Positions 8,494 to 18,144 of a stretch of DNA of 64,000 nt are shown here, one piece after another. Position 1 is the first letter of the stretch, and each line of letters opens with the position of its first letter. The translations under genes were made by a program, and so were the position numbers. This DNA is from Prolixibacter bellariivorans ATCC BAA-1284 (lineage in GTDB: Bacteria; Bacteroidota; Bacteroidia; Bacteroidales; Prolixibacteraceae), in assembly GCF_000621705.1 (NCBI RefSeq), contig NZ_JHXO01000010.1, forward strand, positions 186,001 through 250,000, given 5' to 3'. The notes below the pieces were generated by a model. The model searched no databases. It saw nothing but the letters and a program-made list of their open reading frames with translations, and was not told the DNA's origin.

Positions 8494-9408
8494 TTACACG
8501 ACAATCCGCTTAATCTTAAGTTTGCTCAGATCCATGGTACCAAACCCGGCTTCACTGGCAAGCTTGATGTGATTGATTTTTTCCGGATCCATGCCCAAAA
8601 ATTTGGCTGCGGCCGAATCAATGGCTACAATGTCTGTGGAAATTAATTGACTCTTCAAAGTCACCACGTCATCCAGCGAAACCCCTACCGGGCCATTCTG
8701 CTTCATCATGCGGTAGGCATCCACCACATTCAAATCGGGCTTGCGGAAATGCAGGAAGTCGGCGATACACTGGTGTAGGTCGTTCTTGTGGTAATAGCCT
8801 CTATCCCACACACATCCCATGAGGTTCTTCATGGCAATGGTCGCCCTGGACGAGCTGTGATTCTTCAAAACAGGTACGTTGATAAACACGTCGGTATCGA
8901 GCATCAACTCATGAACATCCGTCTGCTTCAGCTTGACGCCTCCCGTTACACTCACTTGTTTATAATATTTCTCACTGTTACCAGGAACCATCTTTCCTCC
9001 TGCTTCAGCTACTGCCTGCTCAATTCCCGAGTGTTTGTAACACTTAGACCATTCGTGACAAGTATGGTCGAATACCAATACCTCTTTGGCTCCGGCATCC
9101 AGGCAGTGCTCAATAATTCTTTTTACCAGTTTCGGATTGGTGTTTCCAGCTCTTTCCGGCGTCCGGTCCCAGCCAATATTCGGTTTTACCAAAACACGTT
9201 GTCCGGGCTTCACAAAACGGGACATCCCTCCCAATGCAGCAATTCCCTTGTCGAACATTACGTCAGGCTCTCCCCCACGAATGGCCACAAGGTCAACATC
9301 TGTCTCAGCCTCAGCCGCCAGTAAACTGTTGGCTCCGCCTAAACTCAGGGCTGCTCCGGTTGCTACGCCGGCGCCCACACTTGATCGAATGAAATCTCTG
9401 CGCTTCAT
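8494..9408 (-). CDS. DUF362 protein with Tat-type signal
   Basis: 304-residue protein with a clear twin-arginine signal (MKRRDFIRSS followed by a small-residue hydrophobic stretch), so it is probably exported folded. The remainder matches the DUF362 pattern: VLVKPNIGWD, an Asp-rich VFDHTC segment, VPVLKNHSSSRATIAMKNLMG, then a C-terminal VAIDSAAAKFLGM. DUF362 domains are often linked to iron-sulfur proteins, in agreement with the polyferredoxin encoded next. The start is the ATG at 9408; the upstream TTG at 9420 adds four residues only. The reaction is not known to me. Confidence 0.85.
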   Translation of the reverse strand: MKRRDFIRSSVGAGVATGAALSLGGANSLLAAEAETDVDLVAIRGGEPDVMFDKGIAALGGMSRFVKPGQRVLVKPNIGWDRTPERAGNTNPKLVKRIIEHCLDAGAKEVLVFDHTCHEWSKCYKHSGIEQAVAEAGGKMVPGNSEKYYKQVSVTGGVKLKQTDVHELMLDTDVFINVPVLKNHSSSRATIAMKNLMGCVWDRGYYHKNDLHQCIADFLHFRKPDLNVVDAYRMMKQNGPVGVSLDDVVTLKSQLISTDIVAIDSAAAKFLGMDPEKINHIKLASEAGFGTMDLSKLKIKRIVV

Positions 9409-9527
9409 AGTTTGGTTCAATTTATTTCAGACTTAAAACTAACGAAAAAGATCATGTCAATCATACATTAAGTTCTATGAGCCACTGATTTAGAACTAGT
9501 TTAAATATATATAAACCTTCATACATG

Positions 9528-12122
9528 TTAATTGATGCGATCGGTTAGTACACAGGTCTTTCGGAAGGATTTAGTTTGTCCCGATGGATTGAAGGCCTCG
9601 ACGGCAATAATGTATATTCCCAACTCAGCCAATTGGTGATCCTCTTTTCGTCCGTCCCACACAAGTTCGCTGGCTGAAGCCAATAACGCATTATTGCTCA
9701 GCCGCCGGATTTCGCGGCCAGCCGTATCAAAAATCCGGATGTTGGCTACCCATCCCGGTTCCCCGGGAGAAAGGTGAATGATTAGTCGATCGTTGTAACC
9801 GTCGTCGTTTGGCGAGAAGATTTTGGGCTCAACCTTCAGCCACTCGGCAATCGACTCATCCTCTGCAAACGATGAATTGGCATATCCTGGTGTCGCGAAT
9901 CCCGCTGTTGCCGCCGCCGAATGCCAGTTATCCCGCTCGCTAACTTCCCTCGAAAAACTCTTCCGCTCCAGCGAAACACCCGATTCGTTTGCCACTAATG
10001 GATGATGCATAGAACGATTATAGCTGAACTCCTCCAAAACTTCCTTTCGCCGATTCAACAAAACTACTCTCCCGGCATCGTCCGGAAGTGAGGGAAATTC
10101 ATCCATTTCGACAAAACACCCGGGACATTCGGTAAAATATTGATCTAATACAGATTCTGTATTGATTGACAGAACCACGTAACTTCCCGCATCCAAACTT
10201 CGTGGCGCATCAGCTATCAATGAAACCTGCTTCAGTGCCAGCGAATCGTTCCGGGTGGCAAGATAAAGGCCACTCAAATCGACTGCCTCAGAAGACGTAT
10301 TATATAGCTCCACGAAATCAACTCCGTCCGAATATGGATTGAACAAGACCTCGCTCAATTTCAGTTCACCCGGATGTAAAAAACGATAGGTGAAATCAAA
10401 ATCTCCACCCGCACTTTGATTGCCACACTCATCCGCGAAAGCGGAAAGGTGAAGCGTATAAGCCCCTCCTTCCTGAAATGTTCCTTCAGGGAAGAAGAGT
10501 TTGACCAGCTGATTATTGGCAACAACCGCACTATCAACATGAAAATCCTTTCCGGGAAAAGAAATATCCGGCGAAGCCGAAAGCGACTCGCTGAACCAAA
10601 CCGATAATTGTTGATCCGATTCTACCCGAATGCCCAACACCTGAGGCGGAATTTCATCGGGGTTGGTCTGCTGCATTGGATTAGCTGCGCCCGGCATTCC
10701 ACCTGCCATAGCCACCGAGGCCATCCAGTTTCCGGAGGAACCGCACAACCGATTGGGATCGATTCGTTCCAACGACCAACCACCATCCCTTTTTTCTGCG
10801 TCGAACAGATCATTGCGGTAATACATCGAATCCAGTAATTCACCTTTGTCTGACAAGAGTGTCAGAGCGAATTCGCTGTTTCGTAGCGACAGGCCGGGAA
10901 TTTCATACACCGTTCCGTAATCACTCAACAACGTGCTGTCGCCGGTTCCAACCAACAAAACATAGCTTTCGGGAGCCATGATAAACGGAGGTAATTCCTT
11001 TTCCGAGTCATCGATGTGAAGCTTCCAGCCTTCCATTTTTGCAGGAAATCCACTATTATTGAATAGTTCGATAAACTCTGCCTCCGGCAATCCCTGCGAC
11101 GGCGATGGATCGGCCACTACTTCCGTGAAAACGATATCACCCAATTGGGCCGGCAAGGCAAACGGAAAAACGATAGTGGTATCGTTTAAAGCAAAACCTT
11201 GTTCATCGGAAATGGAATTGATTGCTAACCGTAACTCCCAATCCGTCGGCGGTTCGATTTCCAAAAAAACGGCAGCAGGATAAAGTCGCTCCGAACGAAC
11301 ATGACTGATATTCACAGGAGTATTATGACTACTTTCCAATGTATACTTTTGCAAAGAAAGCGCATCATTAATCATTTTCTCGGAGAATTGCACTTTGATT
11401 GCCTGTGGAGATACAGCAGTAACAGTTCGGATAAAAGGAGATGTATTCTCAAAATCAACCACAATATCGTCGAGCCAGAATTGCCCACTATGTGATGCGG
11501 TAAATCGAAAATATGCACCCGTGGCCTGCATGATCAACGAGGGAGTTTCTTCCACTTCTTTATATTCTGCCGACCAGCTACTGCGACTTTTATCCCGGTA
11601 GGAAAAATGCCAGATACCTTGTGATGAATGAGAAATTTTCAATATCACTGTCTTTCCCTCGTCCCAAACCATCCGGGTTTTTAGAATTTCCTCCGTCGGT
11701 TCTCCGTTTTGAAACCGAACCAGCGTCAGGCGGTTGTCTTTGGCCATCAGGTTAACACCAGCCACATAGCCTGAAGCAACAGACAATTCGGTCGTATCGG
11801 CGCAAAGCCAAAATCCGAAAGCTTCATCGTCTGCAGGAGCCCAGTCGCCATTGGAAAGTGTTACCTGCCAGCTAAAGTTGCCGGCATTCAAATCGATTTC
11901 ATCAATGGAGTGACTGATATAACTTTCTCCACCCCGACCAAACACAAAATGACGTAGTGAGTAGTCTCCGTTGACCACTTGCTGACTCTCCAGGGCCCAG
12001 CTTTGACAGGTTCTCCAGCTATCAAGATGCCCGCTTTCGAAGTTTTCGAGGAATAATGTTGCAGAGAATAGATTGGTCAACTTACAAATTGTAAGTAAAA
12101 TAATCGTAAACGTTGATCGCAT
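9528..12122 (-). CDS. lamin-tail-domain exoprotein with FlgD-like C-terminus
   Basis: 864-residue secreted protein with an N-terminal signal peptide. An N-terminal jelly-roll-like region (about 20-230) is followed by Ig-like strands and two lamin-tail domains (about 325-450 and 570-700), recognisable by EAEFIELFNNS and GVDFVELYNTSSEAVDLSG. The C-terminus starts with FSPNDDGYNDRL and continues as a FlgD-like or CHU_C-like beta domain (IRIFDTAGREIRRLS, VWDGR), the sort found at the end of Bacteroidota surface proteins and type IX cargo. LTD proteins are often secreted and sometimes paired with nucleases or phosphatases, but no catalytic domain is visible here. Role unknown; monocistronic. Confidence 0.8.
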   Translation of the reverse strand: MRSTFTIILLTICKLTNLFSATLFLENFESGHLDSWRTCQSWALESQQVVNGDYSLRHFVFGRGGESYISHSIDEIDLNAGNFSWQVTLSNGDWAPADDEAFGFWLCADTTELSVASGYVAGVNLMAKDNRLTLVRFQNGEPTEEILKTRMVWDEGKTVILKISHSSQGIWHFSYRDKSRSSWSAEYKEVEETPSLIMQATGAYFRFTASHSGQFWLDDIVVDFENTSPFIRTVTAVSPQAIKVQFSEKMINDALSLQKYTLESSHNTPVNISHVRSERLYPAAVFLEIEPPTDWELRLAINSISDEQGFALNDTTIVFPFALPAQLGDIVFTEVVADPSPSQGLPEAEFIELFNNSGFPAKMEGWKLHIDDSEKELPPFIMAPESYVLLVGTGDSTLLSDYGTVYEIPGLSLRNSEFALTLLSDKGELLDSMYYRNDLFDAEKRDGGWSLERIDPNRLCGSSGNWMASVAMAGGMPGAANPMQQTNPDEIPPQVLGIRVESDQQLSVWFSESLSASPDISFPGKDFHVDSAVVANNQLVKLFFPEGTFQEGGAYTLHLSAFADECGNQSAGGDFDFTYRFLHPGELKLSEVLFNPYSDGVDFVELYNTSSEAVDLSGLYLATRNDSLALKQVSLIADAPRSLDAGSYVVLSINTESVLDQYFTECPGCFVEMDEFPSLPDDAGRVVLLNRRKEVLEEFSYNRSMHHPLVANESGVSLERKSFSREVSERDNWHSAAATAGFATPGYANSSFAEDESIAEWLKVEPKIFSPNDDGYNDRLIIHLSPGEPGWVANIRIFDTAGREIRRLSNNALLASASELVWDGRKEDHQLAELGIYIIAVEAFNPSGQTKSFRKTCVLTDRIN

Positions 12123-12226
12123 GGTAAGGTTATCGTTAGGAAAAAAATTAATTTTGGCGTTGTAGCTGTGTCTCGATCAAGTAAATCAGACAATGTTATA
12201 TTCAAGTTAGTAAATTCAGTAGTATT

Positions 12227-13237
12227 ATGAAAGTAGCAATTGTTGGTGTTAGTGGTGCTGTCGGACAGGAGTTCCTTCGGGTACTTGCCGAGCGGAATTT
12301 TCCGATGGATGAACTGGTTTTATTTGGCTCTGCCCGGAGTGCAGGCCGGACCTACGAGTTTAAGGGAAAGAAACTGGTGGTGAAGGAACTGAAAGAAGGT
12401 GACGATTTTAAAGACATCGATATTGCACTTACATCTGCCGGAGCCAGTACTTCGAAGGCTTTCGAAGAAACGATTACCAAGCACGGAACGGTGATGATTG
12501 ATAATTCCAGCGCATTTCGCATGGACATTGACGTGCCGCTGGTTGTTCCGGAGGTAAATCCGGAAGATTGCAAAAACATGCCGCGCCGGATCATCGCCAA
12601 TCCGAACTGTACAACCATTCAGATGGTGGTTGCGCTGAAAGCGATTGAGAAGCTGTCGCATATTACCCGGGTTCACATTGCCACTTACCAAAGTGCCAGT
12701 GGTGCGGGTGCATCGGGCATGGCCGAACTGGAAGAGCAGACAAAAGAGGTCGCGAACAACCAGGACCCAACGGTCGAGAAATTCCAGTACCAACTGGTCA
12801 ACAACGTGATTCCGCACATCGACGTTTTCCTCGACAACGACTACACCAAGGAAGAGATGAAGATGTACAACGAAACGCGGAAGATTATGCACTCCGACGT
12901 GCAGGTTAGCGCCACCGCTGTCCGTGTGCCGGTTATGCGTTCTCACTCCGAAGCGATCTGGGTGGAAACCGAAAAGGAAATTTCAGTTGATGCCGCACAC
13001 AGAGCTTTTGAAGAAGCTGAAGGAATTGTTGTTATCGATAATCCGGCTGAGAAAAAATACCCAATGCCTTTATACCTTTCGGGGAAAGACGAAGTATTTG
13101 TGGGCCGTATCCGGAAGGATATCAGCAACCCGAAAGGCCTTACCTTCTGGACGGTTTCCGACCAGATTCTAAAGGGTGCAGCACTGAATGCAGTTCAAAT
13201 TGCTGAATATTTAGTTAAAGAAGGCATTGTTAAATGA
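12227..13237 (+). CDS. asd: aspartate-semialdehyde dehydrogenase
   Basis: NADPH-dependent reduction of aspartyl phosphate to aspartate semialdehyde for lysine, threonine, methionine and diaminopimelate synthesis. The 336-residue product starts with the Rossmann motif [12 protein letters not shown], has the catalytic cysteine in NPNCTTIQM, the TYQSASGAG substrate loop, and [13 protein letters not shown] near residue 240. Length and motifs fit the bacterial Asd family. It is transcribed away from the lamin-tail gene. Downstream lies the hairpin and 41-bp repeat array and no clear T-rich terminator. Confidence 0.95.
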   Translation: MKVAIVGVSGAVGQEFLRVLAERNFPMDELVLFGSARSAGRTYEFKGKKLVVKELKEGDDFKDIDIALTSAGASTSKAFEETITKHGTVMIDNSSAFRMDIDVPLVVPEVNPEDCKNMPRRIIANPNCTTIQMVVALKAIEKLSHITRVHIATYQSASGAGASGMAELEEQTKEVANNQDPTVEKFQYQLVNNVIPHIDVFLDNDYTKEEMKMYNETRKIMHSDVQVSATAVRVPVMRSHSEAIWVETEKEISVDAAHRAFEEAEGIVVIDNPAEKKYPMPLYLSGKDEVFVGRIRKDISNPKGLTFWTVSDQILKGAALNAVQIAEYLVKEGIVK

Positions 13238-13285
13238 CAATCGAAATTCGATTATCAAATACGAAAGACGCTATCTAACTCCCGG

Positions 13286-13316
13286 GGACGCCATGATCAT
13301 TTGATCATGCGCCGTC
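13286..13316. repeat. near-perfect palindrome at the left edge of the tandem array
   Basis: CATGATCA-TT-TGATCATG (13292-13309) is a perfect inverted repeat, extended by GGACG and CCGTCC on the outside. No T-run follows, so it is a poor terminator. Its GATCA core also occurs in every unit of the adjacent 41-bp array. Confidence 0.7.
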
Positions 13317-13318
13317 CA

Positions 13319-13756
13319 CTTCCCGGGGAAGCTGTGAGCAAAAGTCCATGAGTCGTTTCCTTCCCGGCAAAGCCGTGATCAAAAGTCCATGAGCCATTTT
13401 CTTCCCGCCAAAGCCATGATCAAAAGTCCACGAGCCATTTCCTTCCCGGCAAAGCCATGATCAAAAGTCCACGAGCCGTTTCCTTCCCGGCAAAGCCGTG
13501 ATCAAAAGTCCACGAGCCATTTTCTTCCCGGCAAAGCCATGATCAAAAGTCCACGAGCCATTTCCTTCCCGGCAAAGCCATGATCAAAAGTCCACGAGCC
13601 ATTTTCTTCCCGGCAAAGCCATGATCAAAAGTCCATGAGCCATTTTCTTCCCGCCAAAGCCGTGATCAAAAGTCCATGAGCCATTTCCTTCCCGGCAAAG
13701 CCATGATCAAAAGTCCACGAGCCGTTTCCTTCCCGCCAAAGCCGTGATCAAAAGTT
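13319..13756. repeat. 41-bp tandem repeat array, ten full units plus one partial
   Basis: Units begin with CTTCCCGG/CTTCCCGC at 13319, 13360, 13401, 13442, 13483, 13524, 13565, 13606, 13647, 13688 and 13729, each step exactly 41 bp. There are no spacers and no length variation. Most differences between units are transitions at a few fixed sites (CATGAG or CACGAG; GCCATGATC or GCCGTGATC; CCATTT or CCGTTT). The first unit is the most divergent. 41 bp is not a multiple of three and about four helical turns. It fills much of the 812-bp asd to HTCS gap. A minisatellite-like element; function unknown. Confidence 0.92.
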
Positions 13757-13913
13757 CCGCCCGCTAATTTTTTCTTTTTTCAGATAGTCGTTTTTTTTAA
13801 TGACAACTTTTCAAAGGCAACCGGCTTCATTATTTTACAAAAAATGAAAAGCGCCGTATATTTATCAACCAATATTCCTTCCGAAACGAGCATTGAAAAA
13901 CACAATACCTTTG

Positions 13914-13948
13914 ATAACAAGGATGATTGTCAGGTAAATCCTTGTTAT
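13914..13948. repeat. perfect 11-bp inverted repeat upstream of the HTCS gene
   Basis: ATAACAAGGAT (13914-13924) and ATCCTTGTTAT (13938-13948) are perfect arms with a 13-bp spacer, about 100 bp before the regulator start. It could be an operator or a leader hairpin. The rest of 13757-14049 shows no gene. Confidence 0.6.
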
Positions 13949-14049
13949 ATTCTTGAGAATTATTGATATTTTCATCCCCGCTAAACCAAAAGAACCTTGT
14001 AAGTAGTTACGGATGAACGATTAGTGAAGGAGGCCCCTATTCTCGAAAG

Positions 14050-17000
14050 ATGGAAATGAAATCGCTTGCACTCTTAATACTATCCTTAGGAATTATATTC
14101 TTTGGGCATATTCCCGCTGCACTGGCTGTGCAGAATGAAATGAGTTTTGACTATTTCTCGCAGGAAAATGGTCTGCCCGATAATCATATTCAAATCATCT
14201 ATCAGGACCACGAAGGTTGGATGTGGTTTGGTACCAGCCAGGGACTAAGTCGTTTCGACGGCTATGAGTTTACCAACTATCAGCATGCGCACTCCGATAG
14301 TTTGAGTTTGAAAGGCATCCTGGTGCGTGCCATTTTCGAGGATAAGAAAGGGAATCTTTGGGTAGGTACCGAAAACGGGGGATTAAACTATTTCGACCGT
14401 CAGAAGGAATGTTTCTATCATCCGTACGAGAACAATCCGCTTTTCAAGGGACGAGACGTTTCCATCAACGATATTCTGGAAGATAAAGCCGGAAACATTT
14501 GGCTGGGAACCAACAATAACATCTACATCATTGACAAAGATGGTCAGCTGAGTGCGCTGAACTGGCAAACCAATGGCAAAACGTATAACCTGAGCGGAGA
14601 GCACGTCCGGATTGTTCAGGTCGATCAGGACGGGAACATTTGGGCAGGAACCAATAAAGGCGTATTCATCGTCAACCCGCAGAACTACACCATTACACCG
14701 TTGAAGCTGCCGCTGACAAAAGGCAAGACTGATGAAATTTGGGAAATATTCCGCGACAAAGACGGAACGATGTGGATTGGAACTTACTCCAACGGTGCCT
14801 TTATTGTCAATCCCAAAACATGGGCCATCAAACCGCTGGAGTTGAAGCCAGAGTACGAACGAACGGAAACTGTGCGAACTATTTCCGTCGATGCTTTTGG
14901 TAACTACTGGATTGGAACCCGGGGCGGCATTTATGTTTATAACAGGAAAAACGGAACCAAAGCATTTTACCGCCACGACGACCGTGAATATACAAGTCTG
15001 ATCAACAACTCTATTCTGGACATTTTCAATGACAAGCGGGGGGAAACCTGGATTGGCACGCGGGGCGGTCTCAACCTTTTGGCTAAAAGCAAACAGGTAT
15101 TCCGGAATTTTAGTGCCCACCCTTCCGACAAAAGCCATAAATTCCTGAACAGCGGTATTGTCTATGCTTTGTGGATGGACTCATTGAAGAACATCTGGAT
15201 AGGAACCGAAGATGGCGGTGTGAATATCTATCATCCGAAAACCGGTCGGTACAGCTATCTGATGACCCAACCGGGAGACCCGCAGAGCATTTCCCGGAAT
15301 TGTGTCAAAGCTTTCCTGGACGACAAAAAAGGCCATCTGTGGATTGGAACTTTCTTAGGCGGAATTGATGTTCTCGATAAGAAAACCGGAAAAGTTATTC
15401 AGCATTACCAGCATGAACCATCCGATTCACGAAGTCTGACGGACAATAAAGTTTTCTCCCTGCTGCTCGACAACAAAGGGAACATATGGGTAGGAACCAT
15501 GAGTGGTATCGACCGGTTCGACCCGAAAAGAAAGGTCTTTGTCCATTATCCGCAACTGGCGTATAACAAATTCGTTCGCTGGGTCAGTATGGATTCGTCC
15601 AACAATATATGGCTGGGCACCGAAGATGAAGTGGTGATTTATAATCCCGAAAGCAAAAAGATAAAACGCTTCAGCGACAACACGCAGGCTTTTCTGGAAG
15701 ACTCGAGAGGCCGATGCTGGCTTGCGACCCTCGACCGCGGACTTGCACAGTATTCACGCCTGAGCGGACCGATTCGGTATTACGGTGTGAAGGACGGACT
15801 AACCAACAACCAGGCGTTGTGCATTCTGGAGGACGACAATCATAAACTTTGGATCAGTACCTCAAACGGCCTTTCTAAATTTAATCCGGAGACCGGCGTA
15901 TTTCATAATTACACAAGCAAAGACGGCTTAATCAACAACCAGTTTTCGTACGGAGCGGCATACAAAGCCTCCGATGGTGACCTTTTATTCGGAGGAATTT
16001 CCGGATTCAATATGTTTAACCCGGCTGACGTGAAAATTGATGATAAAAACGTTCCACTGGTACTGACTTCGTTGAAGGTTTTCAATAAGAATGTCAAAAT
16101 AAGCTCCGGTAAGAAGGCGATTCTGAAGAAGAGCATTTCAGAGACCAAACATCTGACACTGCACTACAACCAGAATGTGTTTACGCTGGAATTTGCAGCC
16201 CTCAATTATATCAACAGCAAAAGCAACCTTTACAGTTATTACCTGGAGGGTTTTGATAAAAACTGGAGCGACCCTGGCATTAATCGTACCGCTACTTACA
16301 CCAACCTCGACCCGGGTGATTACACGTTACACATCAAGCGGGTCGTTCCCGGAGTGAAGAATAATGCAAGTGAGTTGAACCTAAAATTGACTATCCTGCC
16401 CCCCTACTGGAAAACTGTCTGGTTCAGGATTCTTATCCTAATCACCATTGGAGCGCTGATATATTTGCTCATTCGTTTCTTCATCTATCGTGAAAAAATA
16501 AAAAATGAGTTGGTCATCGAACGAGTGAAAGCCCGAAAAATAAGGGAGCTGGATAGCATGAAACTGAAATTCTTCACCAATATTTCACATGAGATCCGAA
16601 CGCCACTGACGTTAATCATGGCCCCGCTTGAGAAGTTGAAAAACGAAAAGGTTCCTCAACAGGAATTGAAGAATTACCTGGATGTCATGTACCGGAATAC
16701 CACCCATCTGAACCGGTTAATCAATCAGTTGCTTGACTTCAGAAAACTTGAATCGGGTAACCTAAAACTGGAACTTTCGCAGGGAGACATTGTTCGGTTT
16801 GCAGCCGACATTGTCCATTCATTCGACGGTTTAGCAGAAGATAAAGAAATCGACCTTCGCTACAATGCACTGAAAAAAAGGCTGGTCGCTCGTTTTGATG
16901 CCGACAAAATTGAGAAAATACTGAACAATTTACTTTCCAATGCCTTTAAATTCACCAATAAAGGTGGGAAAATTACCGTCAACCTTTCGCTGGTATTCGA

Positions 17001-18144
17001 TTCGGATGAGGATGATTTAACCAACGAAAATCCGGACAAAGAGTACATCGAGTTTTCGGTTCGCGATAACGGACAAGGTATTTCCCAATCAAACGCTGCC
17101 AAAATCTTTGACCGCTTCTTTCAGTCGAGTAACGACAAAGCCGAACAAACAGGGACAGGCATCGGTCTGGCTTATGTAAAAGAACTGGTGCAACTGCACA
17201 AAGGAAAAATATTCCTGGTAAGTAAACCGGGCAAAGGCAGTAAGTTTACTGTACGAATCCCCTACGAAAAGGAGATTCGGGTATCTGAGTATCCCAAAGA
17301 AATTACATCACCCGAGAATACGGTACAGGTACCGGTAGAGAAAAATGCTGAGCAAAATCTCGATCCAATTCATTCCAATATTTTATTGGTGGTGGAAGAT
17401 AATCCGGATGTGAGAAATCTTATTGCCGGTCATTTCACAGACAAATATCGGGTTATCCAGGCCAAAGATGGTAAAGAAGGGTGGAAAGTAACATTGGATA
17501 CCGTACCAGATGTCATCATCAGCGATGTATTAATGCCCGACATGGATGGCTTCGAATTCTGCAGAAAGGTAAAACTGGATGAGCGAACATCACACATTCC
17601 GATCCTGCTCCTGACAGCTCTTCATTCCAAGGAACACGAAATGAAAGGCCTGTCGGCAGGTGCTGACGATTACATTACCAAACCTTTCGATTTAGCCATT
17701 CTTCAAACAAAAATTGAGAATATGCTCTCGGTTCGGAATTCCCTCAAGGAAAAATATTCGGGGGAAATCACCTTACAGCCGAGAAACATCGTTATCTCTT
17801 CTCCCGACGAAAAATTCCTCCATAAAGCAGTGGAGGCTGTCGAAAGCAACATTTCGGATGCAGAGCTGGATATCGAAAGGTTTGCACAGGAGGTTGGAGT
17901 TAGCCGGATGCAACTGTATAGAAAACTTCACGCGCTGACCGATATGACTGTCAAGGAGTTTATTCGAAACATCCGACTAAAACGCGCATCGCAATTACTA
18001 CAACAGAATGGGATGACCGTCAGTGAAATTGCCTATGCAGTTGGTTTTAAGGATTTATCCCATTTCCGGAAATGTTTCCGACAACAATACGGAATGAATG
18101 CAACCGAGTATAGGCAGAAACATGAATCCGATATCAGGAATTAA
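14050..18144 (+). CDS. hybrid two-component system (HTCS) regulator of the pectin locus
   Basis: One-protein sensor and regulator of 1364 residues. Signal peptide (1-26), then a periplasmic two-propeller region with repeated W-x-G-T blades (about 30-690), a Y_Y_Y domain (about 720-790) and one membrane helix (about 800-820). Next comes a histidine kinase with phosphoacceptor His847 in NISHEIRTPL and an ATPase domain with DNGQGIS and GTGIGLAYVKELV. A receiver follows, with VVEDNPD and phosphoacceptor Asp1159 in SDVLMPDMDG, and last an AraC-type helix-turn-helix (about 1255-1355, VSRMQLYRKL). All catalytic residues are present. HTCS proteins bind a specific oligosaccharide and activate the adjacent locus. 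It directly precedes the pectin genes, so a pectin fragment is the likely ligand. Confidence 0.96.
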   Translation: MEMKSLALLILSLGIIFFGHIPAALAVQNEMSFDYFSQENGLPDNHIQIIYQDHEGWMWFGTSQGLSRFDGYEFTNYQHAHSDSLSLKGILVRAIFEDKKGNLWVGTENGGLNYFDRQKECFYHPYENNPLFKGRDVSINDILEDKAGNIWLGTNNNIYIIDKDGQLSALNWQTNGKTYNLSGEHVRIVQVDQDGNIWAGTNKGVFIVNPQNYTITPLKLPLTKGKTDEIWEIFRDKDGTMWIGTYSNGAFIVNPKTWAIKPLELKPEYERTETVRTISVDAFGNYWIGTRGGIYVYNRKNGTKAFYRHDDREYTSLINNSILDIFNDKRGETWIGTRGGLNLLAKSKQVFRNFSAHPSDKSHKFLNSGIVYALWMDSLKNIWIGTEDGGVNIYHPKTGRYSYLMTQPGDPQSISRNCVKAFLDDKKGHLWIGTFLGGIDVLDKKTGKVIQHYQHEPSDSRSLTDNKVFSLLLDNKGNIWVGTMSGIDRFDPKRKVFVHYPQLAYNKFVRWVSMDSSNNIWLGTEDEVVIYNPESKKIKRFSDNTQAFLEDSRGRCWLATLDRGLAQYSRLSGPIRYYGVKDGLTNNQALCILEDDNHKLWISTSNGLSKFNPETGVFHNYTSKDGLINNQFSYGAAYKASDGDLLFGGISGFNMFNPADVKIDDKNVPLVLTSLKVFNKNVKISSGKKAILKKSISETKHLTLHYNQNVFTLEFAALNYINSKSNLYSYYLEGFDKNWSDPGINRTATYTNLDPGDYTLHIKRVVPGVKNNASELNLKLTILPPYWKTVWFRILILITIGALIYLLIRFFIYREKIKNELVIERVKARKIRELDSMKLKFFTNISHEIRTPLTLIMAPLEKLKNEKVPQQELKNYLDVMYRNTTHLNRLINQLLDFRKLESGNLKLELSQGDIVRFAADIVHSFDGLAEDKEIDLRYNALKKRLVARFDADKIEKILNNLLSNAFKFTNKGGKITVNLSLVFDSDEDDLTNENPDKEYIEFSVRDNGQGISQSNAAKIFDRFFQSSNDKAEQTGTGIGLAYVKELVQLHKGKIFLVSKPGKGSKFTVRIPYEKEIRVSEYPKEITSPENTVQVPVEKNAEQNLDPIHSNILLVVEDNPDVRNLIAGHFTDKYRVIQAKDGKEGWKVTLDTVPDVIISDVLMPDMDGFEFCRKVKLDERTSHIPILLLTALHSKEHEMKGLSAGADDYITKPFDLAILQTKIENMLSVRNSLKEKYSGEITLQPRNIVISSPDEKFLHKAVEAVESNISDAELDIERFAQEVGVSRMQLYRKLHALTDMTVKEFIRNIRLKRASQLLQQNGMTVSEIAYAVGFKDLSHFRKCFRQQYGMNATEYRQKHESDIRN

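Noticed and set aside
13319-13756. Chain of overlapping 14-codon ORFs (ATGA or GTGA junctions) in the 41-bp array, as a leader-peptide system
   Set aside because: The 41-bp period makes each TGA overlap the next start, which is striking. However, four units (1, 2, 8, 9) have CATGAG, which puts a stop at codon 6, several starts are changed, and no ribosome-binding signals are seen. The minus-strand reading also loses its ATG in several units.
13319-13756. CRISPR array
   Set aside because: Repeats are directly adjacent, with no unique spacers and no cas genes.
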